DNA from: Lojkania enalia
Lineage: Eukaryota; Ascomycota; Dothideomycetes; Pleosporales
Assembly (NCBI GenBank): GCA_010094045.1
Contig: ML986738.1
Location: 1-64,000, forward strand
Length of the DNA stretch: 64,000 bases
Direction: 5' to 3'
Both the position numbers and the translations under genes were made by a program. Below the pieces are notes generated by a model, which was not told the DNA's origin, did no database searches, and saw only the letters and a list, made by a program, of their open reading frames with translations. The stretch's first letter is position 1. Each line of letters starts with the position of its first letter. Positions 12,480-25,900 of the stretch are shown piece after piece.

Positions 12480-15400
12480 TTCTAGTATTATAACAGTTGT
12501 ATACTCTTCTATAACTATATCTAAAAAGAAGATACTTAGTATTTCTAATAATTAAAAGGATTAGCTTAAATAGTATAAATTAATAGCTAGTAGACTAAAG
12601 ATATAGGAATATTTAGATTTAAGCGTACCTCCTAAAAAGGTTAAAATCTATAGGCTAGAATCTCCCCTCCCTAATATAGGTAAGTTCCGGATCCTAAAGA
12701 TAAATCTAGAAGGAGAAATAGAAAGATACCCCTCTAGTAGAGTTATATATAAGGAGATAACCTTAATATAAATAATAGATTAGAACTAGATAAGGGACTA
12801 ATATAACTAATAAAGGAAGGATTAGATTAAAATTAACAACGCTCTCTATATTATATATAGCGATATTTTAATAATAACATCACCTTAATATAAAGTAATA
12901 TTTAGCGATAATATAACTAGCTATAAGATTCTTAGAATTTTATAGGAAAAGTTAGCGCCTATTATTAAGTTGAGGGAGTAACTAATCTAGAAAGAATATT
13001 AAGCTCTTCTTACGTACCTAACTAATAGGGAGGTAGAGAAGTAGCTAAATTAGTAGAATTAGGTAATCTATTATACTAAAGCTGCTAGCTTAGTAGAAGT
13101 TTAAGGCCTTAGAGTAGAAAAGAATTTTCTTCTAATAGTTACTAAGAAAGATAAGGTGTAGGTGCTAATCTATATAGTACCGATTAACGCTAAAAATAAG
13201 CTAGGTAGGATTAATTAACTAATTCCTACAATTAAACAATTAGTATACTAATATACTAACTACTATAAATATTTTAATTTATAGAAGACGCTCGGCTCGT
13301 TTACAGCTTTATAACGTCTATTAATTTCTTAAGTAAATTCCGATAGTACTATATAATAGTCTTAAGAAAAATCTAGTTTACGATTATATACTCTACTACT
13401 ATACTTCTATAAGAAGTAGTACTTCTAGAGTAATTGTAAGTATGTAAATAAATCGATTAGACTACTAAACTAGATACTAAATTAGAAAATACTAAAGACC
13501 TGAGAAGATATTTTAAGTAGGAATAACTAGGTGAAAAAGAATACTTTAAAGGTAAATATAGAAAAATATAAAAAGTTAAAATCCTCGTTTAATAGTAAAA
13601 CCTCTATAAAAGCTACTAGCTTCTAGGGAAATACTTAGATAATTTAAAGGAGTAATTTTTTAGTAAATACTACTCTTAAGAAAGATAATACTAGTATTTT
13701 AAATTAATAGATATTTAATCTAGGTTCTAATATCTATATATATAACTTTAAGGCTTTTAGTTAATAGACTACTCAGATGGTAAATTCTAAAGATAAAATT
13801 ACTATAAGAGGTAGTATATATCTTATATTAGAATAGAGTACTATTATAATTATAATTAATTCTCCTATAGGCCTAAAGGATATTAAGCTAATAAAAGTCG
13901 CCTATAGTCCTTAGTTATTAACTAGTATAATAGCCTTAATTAGAAATAGAGAATAGAGTATCTAGTTTAACTTAGGTAGAAATTACCTTTACTAGTATAA
14001 TTACTATAATATCGTTTATTATTTAGAGTTGTTTAATAGCTACTAGCTACTAGATATAGACCTAATAAAAAGGCCTCTACTTAATTTACTTTCTAGATAT
14101 AAGATAGTTGTAGTAATTAAAGAAAAGCTCTTCTATTACTAGTAACTAATATAAATTATTTCTTTAGCTAAAGTATACTAATTATTAGACTATCTAGGTA
14201 GAGATTTAATATTAGCCCTATTTTAGGTAGCTAAGAGTATCTAGTTAAATAATTAGGAAGTACTAATATAGTAAGATTACTAGATATATATATAAGCGAA
14301 GTTATTATAGTAGATTAACTAGTATAGTTAGCTTTACCTAGCTACTAAACTATTTAAGAGAATTGCGATTAATATTATACAACTTTAGAAGAACTGTAAA
14401 AAGTACTATAATAGCGAGAGATACCTATTTTATATAGTTAATTAGGTGTTCTAGTAGTATAAGGGATTTATAATATATAATTAGTTAAAATCTACTTTTA
14501 TAAAAACCTTTAAAATACTATTAGTAAAAATTAAATAATAGTATAAAAGAAAAATTATATATATCTATATAAATAATAACTTAAGCTTCTTAGAGCTTAT
14601 AAAAGTATTACTTAATTAAAGAATTATAATTAAAGCTCGCGCGCCTTATACGCCTAAATAGAATAGTCTAGTAGAATAAATAGAGTATTAAATTATAACC
14701 CGCGCGTATACTCTTACGATAAAAGATAATATCTCTAATAAATACGCTAATAAATTAGCTTATACAGTAATATACCTACTTAATAGAATACTAATTGTAA
14801 GCCTTCGATTTAAAACCCTATATAAGGCCGTTTTTAATTATAAACCGTCTCTTACTTATCTTTAGGTTATAGAATCGCGTATATATATTTTAGATAAAAC
14901 TCTATTAAGAGGTAATAAACTGGTATTATAAGTACTAATCGGGAAACTCTTATAATATAAGAGTATAAATATATACTAAGTACTAATTCCGAAACTAAAA
15001 TAGGTATTTAATACTAGAGATATTATATTTAGCAATATAATATCTAGTAAGGAGGAGAAATATCTACTAAAAGAATCCCTAAAGAAGATTCTTTTTTAAA
15101 TTAATAATATTAAAAGTTCTATTAATAGTAGTAATAATAAAATAATTAAAGTTGTAGAGGTAATTTACGAGGATTAACTACCTAATTAAAATATCTCTAC
15201 TAAGTTAGTAGGTAATTTAATTAGTAAGAAGGCCTATTAATAGGAGAATATTATTTTTATAGAATAAATTAACGATATTACTAGTAATTAGAGACTTCTA
15301 ATACTAGAATTAATACCAGCGCTAGCGCTAAAGAATTAGAATACTTCTATAATACTACTAGTAGATAATAAGGATACTACGTTTAGTAATAATTTACTAT

Positions 15401-17290
15401 AAGGATAGTAACTATCGCCTACTTATACTTCTATACCTTTAAGAAGAATAAATAATACCCTATAAAGGGAAGAAATTAGTAGCTAAATATTTAGGGATAA
15501 TATAATCTAGAAAAGTAAGTTTTTATATAGCTGTAGGCTGCTTTAATTATACTTTACAACCTTTATAGTACTATCTAATAGTAAGTTAATACCGGTAAAT
15601 TATATAAAGAAAACTTATACTATTAGAAAATATTATTATAATTAACTTCTACTAGAACTAAAGTACTATAAGAATCTAAAGAATTACTCTTTTAGTACTA
15701 GCTTTTATAAGACCTATCGCGCTAAGTTTTAGAAGTAGGAGGATATAGATACCTAGTAGAAGGTAATAATCCTCTAAAATACTACTAAAATTCTTCTAGT
15801 TATATAGGTATTAATATATAAATTTAATAAGGATAGTTTCCTATATAAATTTAAGGCTAGATTAGTTGTATATAATAATCTATAATCTTAATAGAGAGAT
15901 ACCTATACTACTATACTAGCTATATAAACCTTTTACTTTCTAATATTAATTGCAACTTATTTTAAACTTAATATATACCAGTTTAATATCGTTAATACGT
16001 TCCCTAACTACTAATTAGATAGGTTAATATATATCTATATACTAGAAGGTTTTATATATAAATATAGGAAATATTTGCAACTATAGAAAACTATATATAG
16101 TCTTAAGAATGCTCCAAAACTTTAGTATTATAAGTTGAATAGGACTTTAAGGTAATTAGGCCTTAAAATAGTACTAGAAATATCTTACTTATATACTAAT
16201 AATAAGCTAATTATCTTTTTTTATATTAATATTATTATAATTCTAGTTTACCTATTAAATATCTCTATTAAGTAGAAATTTAAATTGTAATTAAGTAATA
16301 AATATAAAGTTTAATCCCTTAAAAATCTAAATTAGTTTTTAGGAGTTTAAGTTATACGTAATATATAGTAGTATAAAATCTAGCTACTATAAAACTTATT
16401 TATTAATAAGATAGTAGCGCGATTTAATATTACGGTTAATAAGAAGGCGCTAAAGACGCCTCTATACGAGAATGTACTACTAGCTACTACCAAGGAATCC
16501 TCTAATAGGATATCCTACTACTAATAGCTAATTAGCTATATAGCCTAAATTATAGTTTTTATATAATTTAACGTCGTATAAACGTACTTAATATTATTAT
16601 AATACTTATAGAACTCTAAAAAATACTATATTAACGCTGTTTTATAGGTATAGTAATATCTAATTAGTATAAAGTACTTAGTAATTATAGTAATAGCTAA
16701 TAATATATAAAATACCTCTACTATTAGCTAGAATTATAATACTAATTATATTAATCCTATAGAGTAATTACTATTCTATAGTACTTCTAATACAGCCTTT
16801 AGTAATAATTCTAATACTTATTAAAGTTTCTATAGCTATATATTTTAACTTTTTAGAATGTTAATTAATTGGAAAGTCTTAATTTAGTATATGGTTATAA
16901 AATTAACTACTAAAGTAGAATTATTAGTACTATTAGTCGCCGGATTAGAAATAGAGTAGTAGTAGAAAGTCTTTACCTTACTACGCTTCTATATTAACGC
17001 GTAACTAGTACTACTTTACAATAATTAACAAATAGTAGATATTGTAAATAAGCTATCTAAGCGTTTTAATACTAAACTTTACTATATAAATATATACTAG
17101 TACTAGCTATATTAAGAAGTAGTAGAGTAGAGATTTATAATTAGTTAGTAACCGACGAATTTAATACTAGCCGATAGCCTTATAAAAGTTCTATAGCTGT
17201 TATAATACTAAAAGTTTATTAAGTAACTGAAAATAGAAGATATTTTAGCTAGAATCGAATCTTAGGAACTTCTATCAGCTAAATAAATTA
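12480..17290 (+). pseudogene. Copia-1 gag-pol polyprotein, RIP-broken
   Basis: The order is that of Ty1/Copia elements. Gag is at about 12490-13650 (EYLDLSVPPK-like block near 12610). Aspartic protease is at about 13708-13745 (IFNLGSNIYIYNF, from a DSGS motif). Integrase ends with PYTPKxNSLVE near 14640-14680. Reverse transcriptase is at about 15900-16350 (VNTFPNYQLDRLIYIYILEG; the YVDD block has decayed to YINI near 16225). Copia-type RNase H runs to about 17280. The stops examined are TAA or TAG consistent with Gln or Trp. Full family length is preserved with no insertion, so only base substitutions inactivated it. Confidence 0.88.
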
Positions 17291-17480
17291 ATTACTAATA
17301 ACAATCTTAGAGGGTAATTAAAATTAATTATAACTTACCCTATATTATATTAAATTAATATTTCTATAAGCGTATTTAGCTCTACTACTAGTTACTCTAT
17401 ATAATTTACCTTTTTTAGTATAGTATCTACCATTATTTTTTCGACGCAGCTTCTCTTTTATAGTTAAAACTAGAGGGGTA

Positions 17481-17684
17481 TATTATAGAGATTTTTAGCT
17501 AGTCTGCTAAGCTATATTAGATATCAACGTATAATATTACGGTCGATATTACGCCGGATATTACGCTAGATATTAGCTAATATACCCCTTTTTCATGTAT
17601 ATAAATATAGCCTGCTAGCTATCTTTAATTAACCAGTTTAGCTCCTTATCTCCCTCCCTAAAATAAGATTCGCCTCTTACTACA
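17481..17684 (+). repeat. Copia-1 3' LTR (204 bp)
   Basis: It is collinear with 11964-12167, begins TATTATAGAG and ends TTACTACA. The preceding purine tract is ACTAGAGGGGTA. Confidence 0.93.
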
Positions 17685-18369
17685 ATAATATATTCTACTA
17701 TTAAAGCGGCTAAACTATTAAAGTAGCTACTTTTTTTAGTATAACAAATACTATATATAAAAAGTTAATTTACTTAATATTAATAAGAGATTTTATATAT
17801 AATATACTTTTATCTAATTTAGAATTTTCCCTACTATCCTTTTAGTATATATAAGCGTTATATCCAGCCTTACTATAGTTACTATAGTAGTATTAAGTTA
17901 GTTAAGCTCTTTCTTAAGTATTAGTACTATAAATCTTCTTAAAGGGCTAAGAACTTATAGATACTTCAGCAGCTATATATAAAGATCCCTTATTATATAA
18001 TACTATACTACTATACTAAATATACTTTCTTTTACGCGTTTTATACTTAGTTACTTCTTCTAATTACCTTTTAAGCTTAGAGTTATAAGTTTAAAGAAGC
18101 GTATTCTAATATAGTATTAACTTAGTACTTTTTATAAACTGTAAAAATCTTTTTTATACCTCTTTTAGTAATTATATAAAGGACTTTTATATAAGTATTA
18201 ATTATAACCCAAATTTATATATATTACTTAGAATTTTAGGCTATTAGAAATCTTCTTATAAAAGTAGTTTTAGTAGAGTATATAATTATATATTAAGACG
18301 ATTTAATATAACCTATATATTTAGAGGAATAATTTCTATTATTTTAAAGACCTTTCGATAGTTCTTATA

Positions 18370-20223
18370 ACGTACCTTATAAGCGAGCGGCCTATATAAG
18401 CGAGCGGTCTACCCTATTACTAAAACGCGACACCTAAGCTTTTAATAATAATATAATAACGAAATAATAAGAATATAGCCTAAAACGAGAATTAAGTAAA
18501 TTTAGCTCTCTTAACTACTAAAAGAGGCTAAATAAATAGTAAAAGACGCGCTACTTTAATATTTAACGCGATTTAAACAACCGTATACTAATAACGTGCT
18601 AGAATCTACTTACAGCGCAATTATAAGCCTAACTTAAAGAGACTAATAAAACCTAAAGAGGAGGTTATTATCTAATATATACTTAACCTAGATTCGCGAG
18701 GATTTGCTCCTACCTTAGCTACTATATAAAATATAGCTAATAGCTTACTTACTAAGCGCGGTATAGGCTAGATTAGTATATATTGGCTTAGGAACTTTAT
18801 TAGACGTACTCCTAAGCTTAAGACACGCCTAAATCAGCCTTATAATTGCTAGAGAGCTCTATACGAAGATCCTAAAGTAATTAAAGGCTGGTTTAAGCTT
18901 ATATAGCGTATTAAGAAGAAGTATAGTATTATAGATAAAGATATATACAACTTTAACAAATCTAGCTTTCGAATAGGCGTTATCTTATTACAACTAGTTA
19001 TTATAGGTATAGAGAAATATAATCGACTAAAGGTAATTTAATTAAGTAATTATAAATAGATTTTAGTAATTTAGGGGATTAATACTACTAGCTAGGCGCT
19101 CCTACCCTTTATTATTATTACTAGCTACTACTATCTCTCTGCCTAGTACGAAAGCGATGATATACCTAAGAATTAGGCTATTATAGTTAGCGAGAACGGC
19201 TGGATAATAAATAAACTTAGTATTAAGTAGTTAAAGTACTTTTATAGGTATATAAAGGATTGTATAGTAGGCGCGTATTAACTACTAATCTTTAATAGCT
19301 ATAACAGCTATAATTTACTTAATTTCTAGAAACTCTGCGAGGAATAGGGTATTATTCTACTCTATATACCAGCTTATTTATTATATCTATTATAGCTACT
19401 AGATATAGGCTGTTTCTTACTATTAAAGCGTATATATAGAAATCAGATCTCAGTCTTAGCACGTAATTATATTAACTATATTATAAAACTTAAGTTCTTT
19501 CCAGCCTTTAAAGCTACTTTTAATATATTAATTATAAAGGATAATATCTATATAAGCTTTTAAAGAGCTAGTTTAGTCCTATTTAATCTAGAAGCAGTAC
19601 TTTTAAAGCTTAATATAAAGCTTCGTACGCTAATACTACTAGTATAAGATAATACTCTATAGAAAGTAAAAACACTAAGTAACGCGCGCGAGCTAGAAGC
19701 TTAATTAATATTAATTCGTAATCGGATTTAAAGGGATATAAGTTCTTTACTATCTTCTATTATTAAGAAGCTAAATTAGCTTAAAAAAGGCTCTATAAAA
19801 GTAATATATCAGATTAGGTTAATGCGCGATAAAGTCGTCAGCCTTTAAGAAGCGAATAAAGTAGTAATAAAATAGAAACAGCGGAAAAAAAGGTAGATTC
19901 AAGCGCAAGAGACCCTAATAAAAGTATAAGGAGAGATAATTATTATTAAAAAGGATAATAAAGAGGAAACTTAGGCTATAATACGCTAATTTAGGGTGTA
20001 ATTAGGTACGAGCGGATAGTATAAAGCGTGCTATAGCTGCTGTGGTAAGACTAGGTATAATTCTTATATATGCTAGAAGGATGTAGAAGTTTCTATAGAA
20101 TAATCGCGCAAGTTGTAAATTACTATTTTATTACTTAGTTGTTAAGCTATATATATATAAAGGTTAAAAAAGTTAATAGGGTAGACTACTTACTTATATA
20201 GGCCGCTTACTTATAAGGTACGT
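18370..20223 (+). mobile_element. Fot-C1, Fot1/pogo-like transposon (1854 bp)
   Basis: The terminal repeats begin ACGTACCTTATAAGCG and hold two 17-base units (AAGCGAGCGGCCTATAT twice in the left end). TA flanks are at 18368-18369 and 20224-20225. It is inserted in Fot-B2. Its length equals that of Fot-C2 and Fot-C3 to the base, so RIP has changed bases without indels. Confidence 0.94.
18480..20120 (+). pseudogene. Fot-C1 transposase, RIP-broken DDE transposase
   Basis: This is a pogo/Fot1-type transposase. The CENP-B-like DNA-binding part includes RGFAPTLATIQNIAN (~18690-18740, reading stops as Gln). The first catalytic block IYNFNK (18943-18960) has Asp changed to Asn and Glu to Lys. The second block FNSYNSY (~19291) has Asp-Gly changed to Asn-Ser. 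The third, LLDIGCF (~19399), is intact. The basic C-terminal region (KQKQRKKRQIQ, ~19870) precedes a small cysteine-containing motif (CYSCCGKTRYNSYIC, ~20030), like the zinc-knuckle tail seen in other Fot transposases. Two of three catalytic acids are lost, so it cannot be active. Confidence 0.85.
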
Positions 20224-20316
20224 TATAATATTCTAAACCTATAATAATCTTTATAGTACTAATAATACTTATTTAAAAGCCTATCTTATTAAAGTTATAA
20301 ATATTATTATTATATA

Positions 20317-22170
20317 ATGTACCTTATAAGCGAGCGGCCTATATAAGTAAGCAGTCTACCCTATTAACTTTTTTAACCTTTATATATATATAGCTTAACA
20401 ACTAAATAATATAATAGCAATTTATAACTTGCGTGATTATTCTATAGAGACCTCTATATCCTTCTAGTATATATAAGAATTATGCCTAGTTTTACTATAG
20501 TAGCTATAGTACGCTTTATACTATCCGCTTATACCTAATTACACCCCAAATTAGCGTATTATAGCCCGAGTTTCCTCCTTATCATCCTTTTTAGCAATAA
20601 TTATCTCTCCTTATACTTTTATTAGGGTCCCTTACGCTTGAATCTACCTTTTTTTCCGCTGTTTCCGTTTTATTACTGCTTTATTCACTTCTTAAAGGCT
20701 GACGATTTTATTATATATTAACCCGACCTGATATATCGCTTTTATAGAGCCTTTTTTAAGCTAATTTAGATTCTTAATAATAGAAGCTGGCGAAGAACTT
20801 ATATCCCTTTAAATCCGATTACGAATTAATATTAATTAAGCTTCTAGCTCGCGCGCGTTACTTAGTATTTTTACTTCTTATAAGATATTATCTTATACTA
20901 GCAGTATTAACGTACGAAGCTTTATATTAAGCTTTAAAAATACTGCTTCTAGATTAAACAGGACTAGACTAACTCCTTAAAAGCTTATATAGATATTATC
21001 CTTTATAATTAATATATTAAAAGCAGCTTTAAAGGCTAGAAAGAACTCAAGTTTTATAATATAGTTAATATAATTGCGTACTAAGACTAAAATCTGATTT
21101 TTATATATACGCTTTAATAGTAAGAAGTAGCCTATATCTAGTAGCTATAATAGGTATAATAAATAAGCTGGTATATAGAGTAGAATAATACCCTATTCCT
21201 CACAGAGTTTCTAGAAATTAAGCGAGTTATAGCTATTATAGCTATTAAAGATTAGTAGTCGACGCGCGCCTACTATACAATCCCTTATATATCTATAAAA
21301 GTACTTTAACCACTTAATACCGAGTTTATTTATTATCTAGCCGTTCTTACTAACTATAATAGCCCAGTTCTTAGGTATATTATCGCCTTCGTACTAGGTA
21401 GAAAGATAGTAGTAGCCAGCAACAATAATAAAGGGTAGGAGTATCTAGCTAGTAGCATTAATCTTCTAAATTACTAAAATCCATTTATAATTACCTAATT
21501 AAATTACCTTTAGTCGATTATATCTTTCTATATCTATAATAACTAGTTGCAACGAGATAATGTTTATTTAAAAGCTAGATTCGTTAAAGTTATATATATC
21601 TTTATCTATAATACTATACTTCTCTTTAGTACGCTGTATAAGCTTAAACCAGCCTTTAATTACTTTAGAATCTTCGTATAGAACTCTCTAGTAATTATAA
21701 GGCCGATTTAAGCGTATCTTAAGCTTAGAAGTACGTCTAACAAAGTTTCTAGACTAATATATACTAATCTAGCCTATACCGTACTTAGTAAGTAAGCTAT
21801 TAGCTATATCTTATATAGTAGCTAAGGTAGGCGTAAATCCTCGCGAATCTAGGTTAAGTATATATTAGATAATAACCTCCTCTTTAGGTTTCGTCAGTCT
21901 CTTTAAATTAGGCTTATAATCGTATTATAAGCGGATTCTAGTATATTATTAGCGTACGGTCGTTCGAATTATATTAAATATTGAAGCAGTACGTCTTTTA
22001 CTATTTATTTAGCCTCTTTTAGTAGTTAAGAGGGCTAAGTTTACTTAATTCTCGTTTTAAGCTATATTCTTATTATTTTGTTATTATATTATTATTAAAA
22101 GCTCAGGTGTCGCGTTTTAGTAATAGAGTAGACCGCTCGCTTATATAGGCCGCTCGCTTATAAGGTATAT
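20317..22170 (-). mobile_element. Fot-C2, Fot1/pogo-like transposon (1854 bp)
   Basis: It is the reverse complement of Fot-C1, with TA flanks at 20315-20316 and 22171-22172; the Fot-B2 sequence is continuous across it. The minus-strand transposase is in the same state as in Fot-C1, with a CENP-B-like segment near 21830-21900 and the DDE region near 21100-21600. The left terminal repeat reads ATGTACC, one RIP change from ACGTACC. Fot-C1 and Fot-C2 are only 93 bases apart and inverted, but each has its own TA duplication, so they inserted independently. Confidence 0.93.
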
Positions 22171-22546
22171 TATACTATATTTTACAATTATATTCTATAT
22201 AAGCTTAAACTATATATTAATAACTTCTAGATTTTCTTATTTTATTCTTTAGCAATCCTTTACTTAATTAAAGGCTATTTAGAACTTATCTATATACGCT
22301 ATAAATCGATTAAACTAATTCTTTTCTATAAGTATTCTACTATATATATTTAATAGTTTATCTACTATATCTACTACCTTATATAGCTGGGGCGTAAATC
22401 CTCGTAAATTAAGGTTAAAAATATATTATACAATTGTTTATTCTTTAGTTATTATAAGCTTCTAGTAATTTAGTTATATATAAGAGCGAAATGTAATTCT
22501 ATAAAGTTGAGTAGAGAGTTGTTAATATTATATATTAAAAGCTATA

Positions 22547-24418
22547 ACGTATAGTATAAATAAGCTAATTATCTAAGTAAGCTAATTATAATACTAAAAC
22601 TCTACTAAAATCGCGATAATTATACTTTATAATATTATACTATAACTAATAACTGTAGAATTAATTTAGAAAGAAGCTAGAATATAGCTTATACTCTAAA
22701 CTCTTTAATAAAACGCGATACTAACTATACGTCGTATTATATTAATCTATAATATCTCCTAAAGTATACTTAGTATATAAAAGTGAGAAATAGCTCTACA
22801 ACGCGATTACCGGCCTAATTTAATAAAGCTTAGTAAAACTAAGAAGTAGGTAATTGTTTAGTATATACTAGATCTAGATATAAGAGGATTTCCGCCGCAG
22901 CTTACTACTATTTAAAATATAGCTAATTTACTACTAGCTGCGTACTCTACTAGCTAGATTAAAAAAAACTAGGTAGAGAATTTTATTAAATATATATCTA
23001 AGCTTAAGGTTAAATTTAATTAAAAGTACGACTATTTAAAAGCTAAATATAAGGATTCTAAGGTTATAAGAGGCTGGTTCTACCTTATATAGAATATAAA
23101 GGCTAAGTATAGTATTATTAATAAAAATATATACAACTTTAACAAATTAAGCTTTATAATAGGCGTAATATTAATAGAAATAGTAGTTACTAGCTCTAAG
23201 AGACGGAATTAACTAAAGCAGCTCCAGCCAGGTAATTATAAGTAGACTATAGTTATCTAGAGTATTAACGCGATAGAATAGGCTATACTATCTTTTATTA
23301 TCCCTATAAATATCTACTACCTCTCTATATAGTATAAAGAAGACGATATTCTACTAACCTAGGCTATATAGGTTACTAATAACGGCTGGACGATAAATAA
23401 TATTAGTATTAAGTAGTTAAAGCACTTTAACATATATATAAAAGATTATACTATTAGTATATATTAATTACTAATTCTCGACGGCTATAAAAGCTATGAC
23501 TTACTTAAATTCAGGTAGCTCTATAAGAAAAAGAATATTATTACTCTCTATATACCTCTATATTTATCGTATCTATTATAGCTACTAGATATAGGTTATT
23601 TCTTGCCTTTAAAAACTATATATGGGTGCTAAGTCGAGCAGCTAATATGCGGTTATATTAACTATATTATAAAAATCGAGTTCTTACCCTACTTTAAAGT
23701 AGCTTTTAATGCAGCAATTACGAAGAGTAATATCCTAAATAGCTTTTAAGGTGCTAGCCTATTTCTATTTAACCTAAATATAGTATTATCGAAGCTTAAA
23801 GTTCGACTATATATACTAATACTTTTTATAGTTGAAGATACCTTTTAGAAGTTAAAAATACTAAGTAATCCTATTAAATTTGGGTTTTAATCTATATACG
23901 TTCGATTAAGAGTTTAAAAGTACCTAAATAGCTTATCTATTTTAATAATAGAAGCGTTTAAATAGTTTATAAAAGGTACTGCGTATATAATATATAAAAA
24001 CGTACTATTATATACTTAGGTTACTAAGCTTTAAGTAGCTAATAAGGCCGCTATACAACATTAATTATATAAAAGAAAGTATATATAGAAGAAAGGTAAC
24101 CTAACAATTAAAGAAGGCGTTTAATTAACTACTCTAAAAGAGTTTAGCGCTTGTATTAATAGGAAGAAGAGTAGGAAAAAGGCACGTATTAATAGAGGCC
24201 AGCCGACTTAAAAGTATTATAAGTAGTATAGTAAGGTTAAGCATAACTCGCGGACGTATAAAAATAATATTATAGATATAGAAGAATAGGCTACTATACT
24301 ATATAGTATAATAGAATATAAGAAAGTATAATATTTTGCGAAAAGTAGTCGCGATTTTAGTATAGTCTTAGTATTATAATTAGCTCGCTTAGGTAATTAG
24401 CTCGCTTATACTGTACGT
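22547..24418 (+). mobile_element. Fot-D1, Fot1/pogo-like transposon (1872 bp)
   Basis: The right terminal repeat, read inwards on the complementary strand, starts ACGTACAGTATAAGCG and contains the unit AAGCGAGCTAATTACCT followed by a second copy 17 bases on. TA flanks are at 22545-22546 and 24419-24420, inside Fot-B2. The plus-strand transposase shows a helix-turn-helix block (RGFPPQLTTIQNIAN-like, ~22880), IYNFNKLSF (first Asp to Asn, ~23130) and LDGYKSYDLL with its Asp intact (~23480). A third block LLDIGYFLPLK follows (~23590). The C-terminal tail ends near 24300. Confidence 0.92.
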
Positions 24419-24606
24419 TAATAGCACGTTATATACTCTTAAATTAGCCTAATTTATACGCTTATAAATTAAGCTTAATTCTACCTTCTTATTAAATTAA
24501 TAGAAGGTCGTATTATAGATTTATTATAGTTCGTACGTAGTATTTATAATACTAAGAAAAAGTAGCCGCTTTAATAGTTTAGCTGCTTTAATAGTAGAAT
24601 ATATTA

Positions 24607-25900
24607 TATTCTATTAAAATATAAAGTTAAGGCTTTATAAATAATTAAAAATAAGGCGGTAGAGCTAAATATTATAGTTTACGTTAATTAGTTATAAATA
24701 TAGCTATTTATAATAGCTGTTAAGATATAGATACTAGTAGCTTAGTACTATATATAACTAGCTAATAACCTTCTAGTTAAATTAGAGATATAATATCTTT
24801 TTAGAATCTCTTTATTAAGTAATATAGTAGATTCTAGCCTAAGTCGAAATAGATATTTAATAAGAAAAGCTAAGAGAGAGATACTAAACTAGTAAAGAAG
24901 CTAGGAATTAAGTTAACTTATTTTAGAGTTGTTATCTTCGTTCTATTAGGTGTTAATAGAGGTATAATAACTTCTCCCTATATTATAATAGATATCTCTA
25001 TTCCGCCTACGAGTATAATATTATTAGAAGTAGTAGATACTATCTATTAAAATTTAGCAGGATTATTATAGATATAGATATTAGTAACTAGATTAAGAGT
25101 CTAAAAGTAGAGAAGTAGATAATACTAATATAGCAGTTAATAGTTAAAAGCTAAAAAGTAGACTATATAGGCGTTATATAACTCTATAATAAGGCTATTA
25201 GTAGCGTTAATTTCTATTAAATTAGACTCTATTAGTTTATTAGAATCCTTATTTTTTTACTTATTAAAATATTAAACTTTATCTCTAACTCTATTTAGTA
25301 TACTCTTTTTATTCTTAATTTTATATTTAGTAATCTTTTTAGCTTTTTTAAAGTCTTTAATAAATTCTCTCGTTCTAAAACCTATAATAATATATAGATA
25401 TTAACCCTAGAAGTAAATATATCTATAAAAGTAGAGCTTAATTAGCTTATCTTTAGTTCTTACTCTTTTTTTACTATATAGAGATTCTTATTAATTTAGT
25501 ATAGCACTAAAAATTCTACTATAAATATTAGCCTTCCTTAATCTTATTATATAATAGTAGTATAAGAAGCTAGCTAAGACGGTTAGTAGCTAAGTATTAT
25601 TTAGAATTAGCTAATTACGATTAATATTCTAGATCTCCTCTACTTTAAATATATTAATAGCGATATTAGTAGAGTAGCTAGAATTAATCTACTTAATAAC
25701 TTAAATAAGATTCTTATAAGAGTAAAAGCTATATATATCTTTATAGATTTATAGACTTTCTAGACTTAATACTTTTAGTCTACTCTTATTAAAGAGTAGA
25801 GATTATAGAGCGTTTTAAGCTATATATAGATTAAGTCTTAATCTTTAATCTAATAGAGATTATTCTTACTAATTATTTTAGTAATATATATTTTAGTTCA
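24607..25900 (-). pseudogene. Copia-3 gag C-terminus, protease and pre-integrase, RIP-broken
   Basis: The minus-strand frame contains xTLNLVTNIYIYNNPAKF at about 25065-25108. This is the Copia protease motif DSGATxHICNN with Asp-to-Asn and Ala/Gly changes. It is followed by VGGIEISII, a stop, and GEVIIPLLTPN. Further on, ESTILLNKE and YYISNLTRRLL (~24720-24780) resemble the gag pre-integrase domain. The plus strand also looks fairly open here, but only the minus strand gives recognisable protein motifs. Confidence 0.65.

Larger units (their letters stand above)
11964..17684 (+). mobile_element. Copia-1, complete LTR retrotransposon (5721 bp)
   Basis: Both LTRs are 204 bases (11964-12167 and 17481-17684). 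The flanking 5-base duplication ATAAT is intact (11959-11963 and 17685-17689). The primer-binding site at 12168-12180 and the purine tract ACTAGAGGGG just before 17481 fix the plus orientation. It has no insertions. It landed exactly at the left tip of Fot-B2: its right target duplication overlaps the TA and the first bases of the Fot-B2 terminal repeat, so Copia-1 is younger than Fot-B2. Confidence 0.95.
17688..24604 (-). mobile_element. Fot-B2, Fot1/pogo-like transposon split by three later insertions
   Basis: The terminal repeats at 17688 and 24604 match those of Fot-B1, with TA flanks at 17686-17687 and 24605-24606. The pieces 17688-18369, 20226-20316, 22173-22546 and 24421-24604 are reverse complements of successive Fot-B1 parts. 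Fot-C1, Fot-C2 and Fot-D1 lie between them. Adding the pieces gives about 1331 bases against 1849 in Fot-B1. The missing ~518 bases map exactly to the Fot-C1 insertion point, where the flanks jump from Fot-B1 position ~8390 to ~7868 and remove the centre of the DDE domain. The transposase is on the minus strand and heavily mutated. Confidence 0.88.

Noticed and set aside
18370..22170. Fot-C1 and Fot-C2 as one composite element with long inverted repeats
   Set aside because: Each copy has its own complete ends and its own TA duplication, and the 93 bases between them are Fot-B2 sequence.
24610..25250. Plus-strand quasi-open frame that looked like an unknown protein
   Set aside because: The minus strand gives a Copia protease motif and pre-integrase blocks in order, next to a Copia gag and LTR in the same orientation. 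The plus frame is its shadow.
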